Below are positions 60,501 to 64,000 of a DNA stretch of 64,000 nucleotides, in pieces; the stretch's first letter is position 1, and the number at the start of each line of letters is the position of its first letter. The notes beneath the pieces are model-generated. The model did not search any database and was not told the DNA's origin. It saw only the letters and a program-made list of their open reading frames with translations. Source of the DNA: Hyaloscypha bicolor E (taxonomy: Eukaryota > Ascomycota > Leotiomycetes > Helotiales > Hyaloscyphaceae). The translations under genes and the position numbers were made by a program. The stretch is from assembly GCF_002865645.1 (NCBI RefSeq), contig NW_020194684.1, forward strand, positions 3,569,623 to 3,633,622, in the 5' to 3' direction.

Positions 60501-63225
60501 AATCGGAATACTATTTTAATTAGACAAATAAAGCAAATAAGGCTTTTAAGAAACTAAAAGTTATATTTATAATAGTATTAATACTTTATTATTTCAAATT
60601 AGTCTTAAAGATTTATATAGAAATAAATATTTCCGGATTTATAATTATAGATATAATTTCTTAGTTCTTTAGTAAAAATATAAAAGCCTAATAGTACCTT
60701 ATTATCCTTTATTTAAAAAAGATAACTATAATTAAAAATAAATATAAAATATATAATTTTGAATTCTTAGCTATTATTTTAGTATTTTATACTTAGTAAT
60801 ATTACTTAATATATACTCGATATATTATTATTATTAAAACAAATTATAATAACTTGAAATACTTTATAATTAAGAGAAAATTAAATAATTAATAAGTAAG
60901 ATAAATAAAGAAGCTAATTGCCTTTAACTTTATTTTAGAATATTACCCAAAATATAGTAATTTTACTAATAAATTATTAAGAAAGCTAGATTTTATAGCA
61001 GGTATAAATAAAGATACTTTATTATTTACGCTTTATAATAGATTATAAAATATAGAATAAAGAGTCCTATAAATAATAATAATAGAATACTATATTATTT
61101 TTATAATATTATAATATAAGGCTTAAAAGAAAAAAGATAAATATTCTTTAATTAATAAAATACTATGGAATTTTAAAGAAGAAATTCATTTTAGTAATAA
61201 AATAATACCGGAATTATTACTATTTAAGCCTATTACTAATATAGCTAGTTATAAATAATATATATTATAAATTCTAGTTATATAAATAATTAGATCCGAA
61301 CTAATATATAAGGAAAATAAAGAAATATTACTTAAATTATTATTATAATACTAAATACTTAATTTCTTAGTATAATACTAGTAATATAAATAGTTCTTAA
61401 AAGAGATTTTTACTAAAGTTATTAAAACTTGAGAACTTAATATATTTGAATTATTAAAATATTACAATATTATATATATACTAAATAAATCGGCTCTTAA
61501 AAAAGAATTACTATAAATAAACTATAATAATCTTATAAGTAGCTATTTTAATACTAATAAGATATTAGAGATTTTTTAAAGGAAATACTTTTAATAAAAT
61601 ATAAGAAAAAATATAAAAGATTATATTAGAACTTGTTTTATATATTAATAAACTAAGATTAAAAGATATTTACTATATAGTATATTTAATTTATTTCTTA
61701 TTTCTTTAAAACTATAGCAAGAAATTACTATAGACTTTATTATAAGATTATTCTTTTTTAGGTTTTATAATAAGATATATAATTCTATATTTATTATTAT
61801 TAATAAATATATGAAAATAATATAATATATTCTAATTATTAAGGAAATCTCGGCTCTTGAATTAGTAGAACTATTTATATATTATATTATTAAAGACTTT
61901 AGTATATTTATAAATATAATCTTTAATAAGGAATTTGTTTTTATAAATAAGTTCTAATTAAGTTTATATTTTTATTTAAAGATTTAATAATAGCTAAATA
62001 TAGTATTTTACTTATAAATTAATAAATAAATAGAGAATTTAAATTAAATTCTAGAATAATACTTGAGGTATTATATTAGTTATTAGTAAAATAATTAAAT
62101 AATAAAGCTTATTTTTATAAAATTCACATATAATAACTTTATATATTTAATAATAAAAATATTTCTATTTTATATATTATATGAATTTTATTCTAATATT
62201 AAATTATATATTAATAATAATATTCTAGAAAGAAAAACATTAGTAATATAAGAAAGAATATAAAGAATTTAAATAAAATAAAAAGTACTAGAGAATTATT
62301 AGTAAGAAATAATAAATATATAGAAAAAGTACTATAATAAAAAAATATATTAATATAAAGTTTAAGATATATAATAAAGTTATATTTTATATAAAGAATA
62401 TTTAATAGCTATATCCTAGTATAAAGCTAGTAAATAAATATCTTAGTTTCTTTAAAATTCCAGAAATTATAGAAATATATAAATAGATATATTATTTAAA
62501 CTTATTATTATTATATTAGATCTATAATATTTTTTATATTTCTTTCTTAAAACCATAGTATTTATAGGCTAATATTATAATAGAACTAGAACCGGTCGAG
62601 ATTAAGGGCAAAAAGAAATTTAAGATAAAATTTATTATAGCCTATAAAAAAAGAAAAAAAGAAAAAAAGTATTTCATTTATTAGAAAGGCTATTTACTAG
62701 TAAATAATATAGAGAAATTATTAAATAATCTAGAGAATATAGCTTAAGAATTATAAGAATATTTAAAAAAGAGTAATATTATAATATTATTAGCTAAATA
62801 AAGATATAAAAAATAAATGCTTTTATTAAAAAACTATTAAAAAGACTATATATTTATTTTTAGAAAAACTATATAAAAATTATTAAAAACTTTAATTTTT
62901 ATATCTTATATATATCTTATTTCTATAATTATTTCTCTTTATTATTATTATTTTTATTAAGATTCTTTCGAGAAACAAGTAATAAATTAGCCTAAAAGGC
63001 TATTAGTTATTAATAAGAAATATGGAAAAAATAAGATAATTTAATATTAAAGATTTATATTTTTAAAAATACTTTATATTTATACTAAACTTATATCTTG
63101 AATTATTAAAAGAATTTATTAGTTTTAAATAATAGCTTTAATATAAGAAATATATAAAGATTAGTATAAATAAAGAATAAAAATACTCTTTTTTTATTCG
63201 AGTAAAGATTTAAGAAAATACTTAT
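57505..63225 (+). mobile_element. Ty3/Gypsy retrotransposon D (C family), inserted in H and 3' truncated
   Basis: D starts with the C-type LTR (57505 to about 57813) and aligns with C up to the region corresponding to about 22590. Domains are in the order gag, zinc knuckle (about 58988-59029), protease (about 59163), RT (about 59840-60480), RNase H, integrase (about 61640-62240) and chromodomain remnant (about 62665). It is far more mutated than C. The 3' LTR is missing; the reverse G LTR begins at 63226. A 24-bp in-frame deletion at about 60170 removes the YxDD box. Confidence 0.8.
59840..60480 (+). pseudogene. Reverse transcriptase relic of element D, active-site box deleted
   Basis: The order follows C (KLNLKNTYYQL, FKYYIMPFKFFNTLVIFQI, then ILISLINNILIYSKN). 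Where C has the IIYLNN segment, D lacks 24 bp, that is eight codons including the YxDD counterpart. The deletion edges share TAAAT. Confidence 0.65.
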
Positions 63226-63528
63226 TATAAGAGGGAAACTATAATAAGACAAAAACTCATATAAAGTATATTAGAGTATAAAATATAACTTAATAGTAAA
63301 ATAATAAATTAAAAGCATAAATAGTAAAGTATAAATAGTATATAGTATATAAAAGCTTAATTAATTAAATACTTATAAAGAATTATTCTCTAAGTCTATA
63401 AAAAAACTAGCTTTCTTATATAATTTCCGTAAGTTATATATAAAAGACTATGGCTTTTACTATATAATCTAAACCTTAAAACTATTAAAATAATATGATT
63501 TTTAATAAGTATAGCCTGCCATACTATA
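63226..63528 (-). repeat. LTR G2 (303 bp), reverse orientation
   Basis: The reverse complement aligns end to end with G1 (46704-47007). It is RIPed: TCCCACA is TCTTATA. The bases beyond it (TATAACTCTCTATT) correspond to the polypurine-like tract before G1, so it could be the 3' LTR of a minus-strand element running off the window, or a solo LTR. Confidence 0.7.
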
Positions 63529-64000
63529 TATAACTCTCTATTTTCTCGGAAAAGAGAAAATAATTTTTAATTAAGTTCTTATATATAATCTTCATATAAA
63601 TTCTATATATTTATATTATTATTATATTAATAGCGGTATTATTTTATTCTCGGAGGAATTTATTGATGTGTGATTATTATCTTCCGCCTTTAATTATATT
63701 ATTCAATTTTCGTTTATGAATTTTATATTTATATTTCTTTGTATATAGCTACTTAAATTATTATTTTCTTTATTATCGGATTCTCGCCTTAAGCCTATTA
63801 TAATATTCGTTCAAGCCTTATAACTTTATTCTGTGATAAATTCTCATTTATTCAATTAATTAAATTCCTATATTATCTCTTCTTTAATCTAATTTAATAT
63901 ATTTCTTCTTAGGATTTTATAAAAATAATTAAAATCTGAAGTATTTATCTTTTTAAAAAGATAATAAAAATTCATGTAATTTTTTTATTTCATATTTATT
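63529..64000. other. AT-rich DNA with weak RIP signature, no gene recognised
   Basis: From about 63640 TG, CA and TCG-containing words reappear (for example GATGTGTGATT, CTCGCC), as in 25831-27240. No coding motif or repeat was identified, and I saw no clear similarity to that block. Confidence 0.35.

Overview
The window looks like part of an AT-rich isochore of a filamentous ascomycete (Pezizomycotina) with strong repeat-induced point mutation (RIP). Most of it is very AT-rich, full of TpA and almost free of CpA/TpG. Recognisable transposon proteins are visible only after allowing RIP-type C-to-T and G-to-A changes: Gln and Trp codons have become stops, catalytic Asp-Asp has become Asn-Asn, and zinc-knuckle Cys/His have become Tyr. 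The species cannot be named from this sequence.

Layout. 1-400: tail of a DNA-transposon-like unit with subterminal repeats. 641-3764: unidentified AT-rich DNA holding a 79-bp hairpin (2275-2353) and a small non-RIPed patch (3081-3201). 3765-8209: truncated Ty3/Gypsy element A. 8210-14701: element B of the same family, with two 253-bp LTRs. 14702-16824 and 23837-25150: a RIPed Helitron (Rep HUH plus helicase), split inside the helicase by Gypsy element C (16825-23836, two 309-bp LTRs). 25564-27992: LTR fragment, minisatellites, an AT-rich block without the RIP signature, and a lone C-type LTR. 28000-34150: Gypsy-like pol relic F. 35397-43247: Gypsy element E on the minus strand, 298-bp LTRs and perfect AAAAG target duplications. 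43253-47007: unclassified element ending in LTR G1. 52695-57504: Gypsy H (same family as A and B), cut by D (57505-63225, same family as C), which is cut by another G LTR (63226-63528). 63529-64000: AT-rich DNA with a weaker RIP signature.

Between about 46.8 and 53.2 kb lies the only GC-balanced island. It carries the one apparently intact gene, a six-exon CorA-like membrane protein (471 aa, 49590-51299 +). It also holds a Tc1/mariner (IS630-type, DDE) transposase relic (51686-52085 -) and small unassigned coding remnants. The least-mutated LTRs of the window (46704-47007 and 52695-52946) flank this island, so the RIP boundary falls inside the flanking transposons.

The history is one of nested insertion: D into H, C into the Helitron, E into older repeats, a small insertion into A, then heavy RIP. 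I found no intact transposon reading frame. No clear new defence or biosynthetic system is visible. The most unusual signals are a 15-bp target duplication around C, an intron-like insert in the reverse transcriptase of F, a 239-bp insertion after the active site of A, an inverted pair of hairpins, and an AT-rich non-RIPed block between two 15-bp minisatellites.
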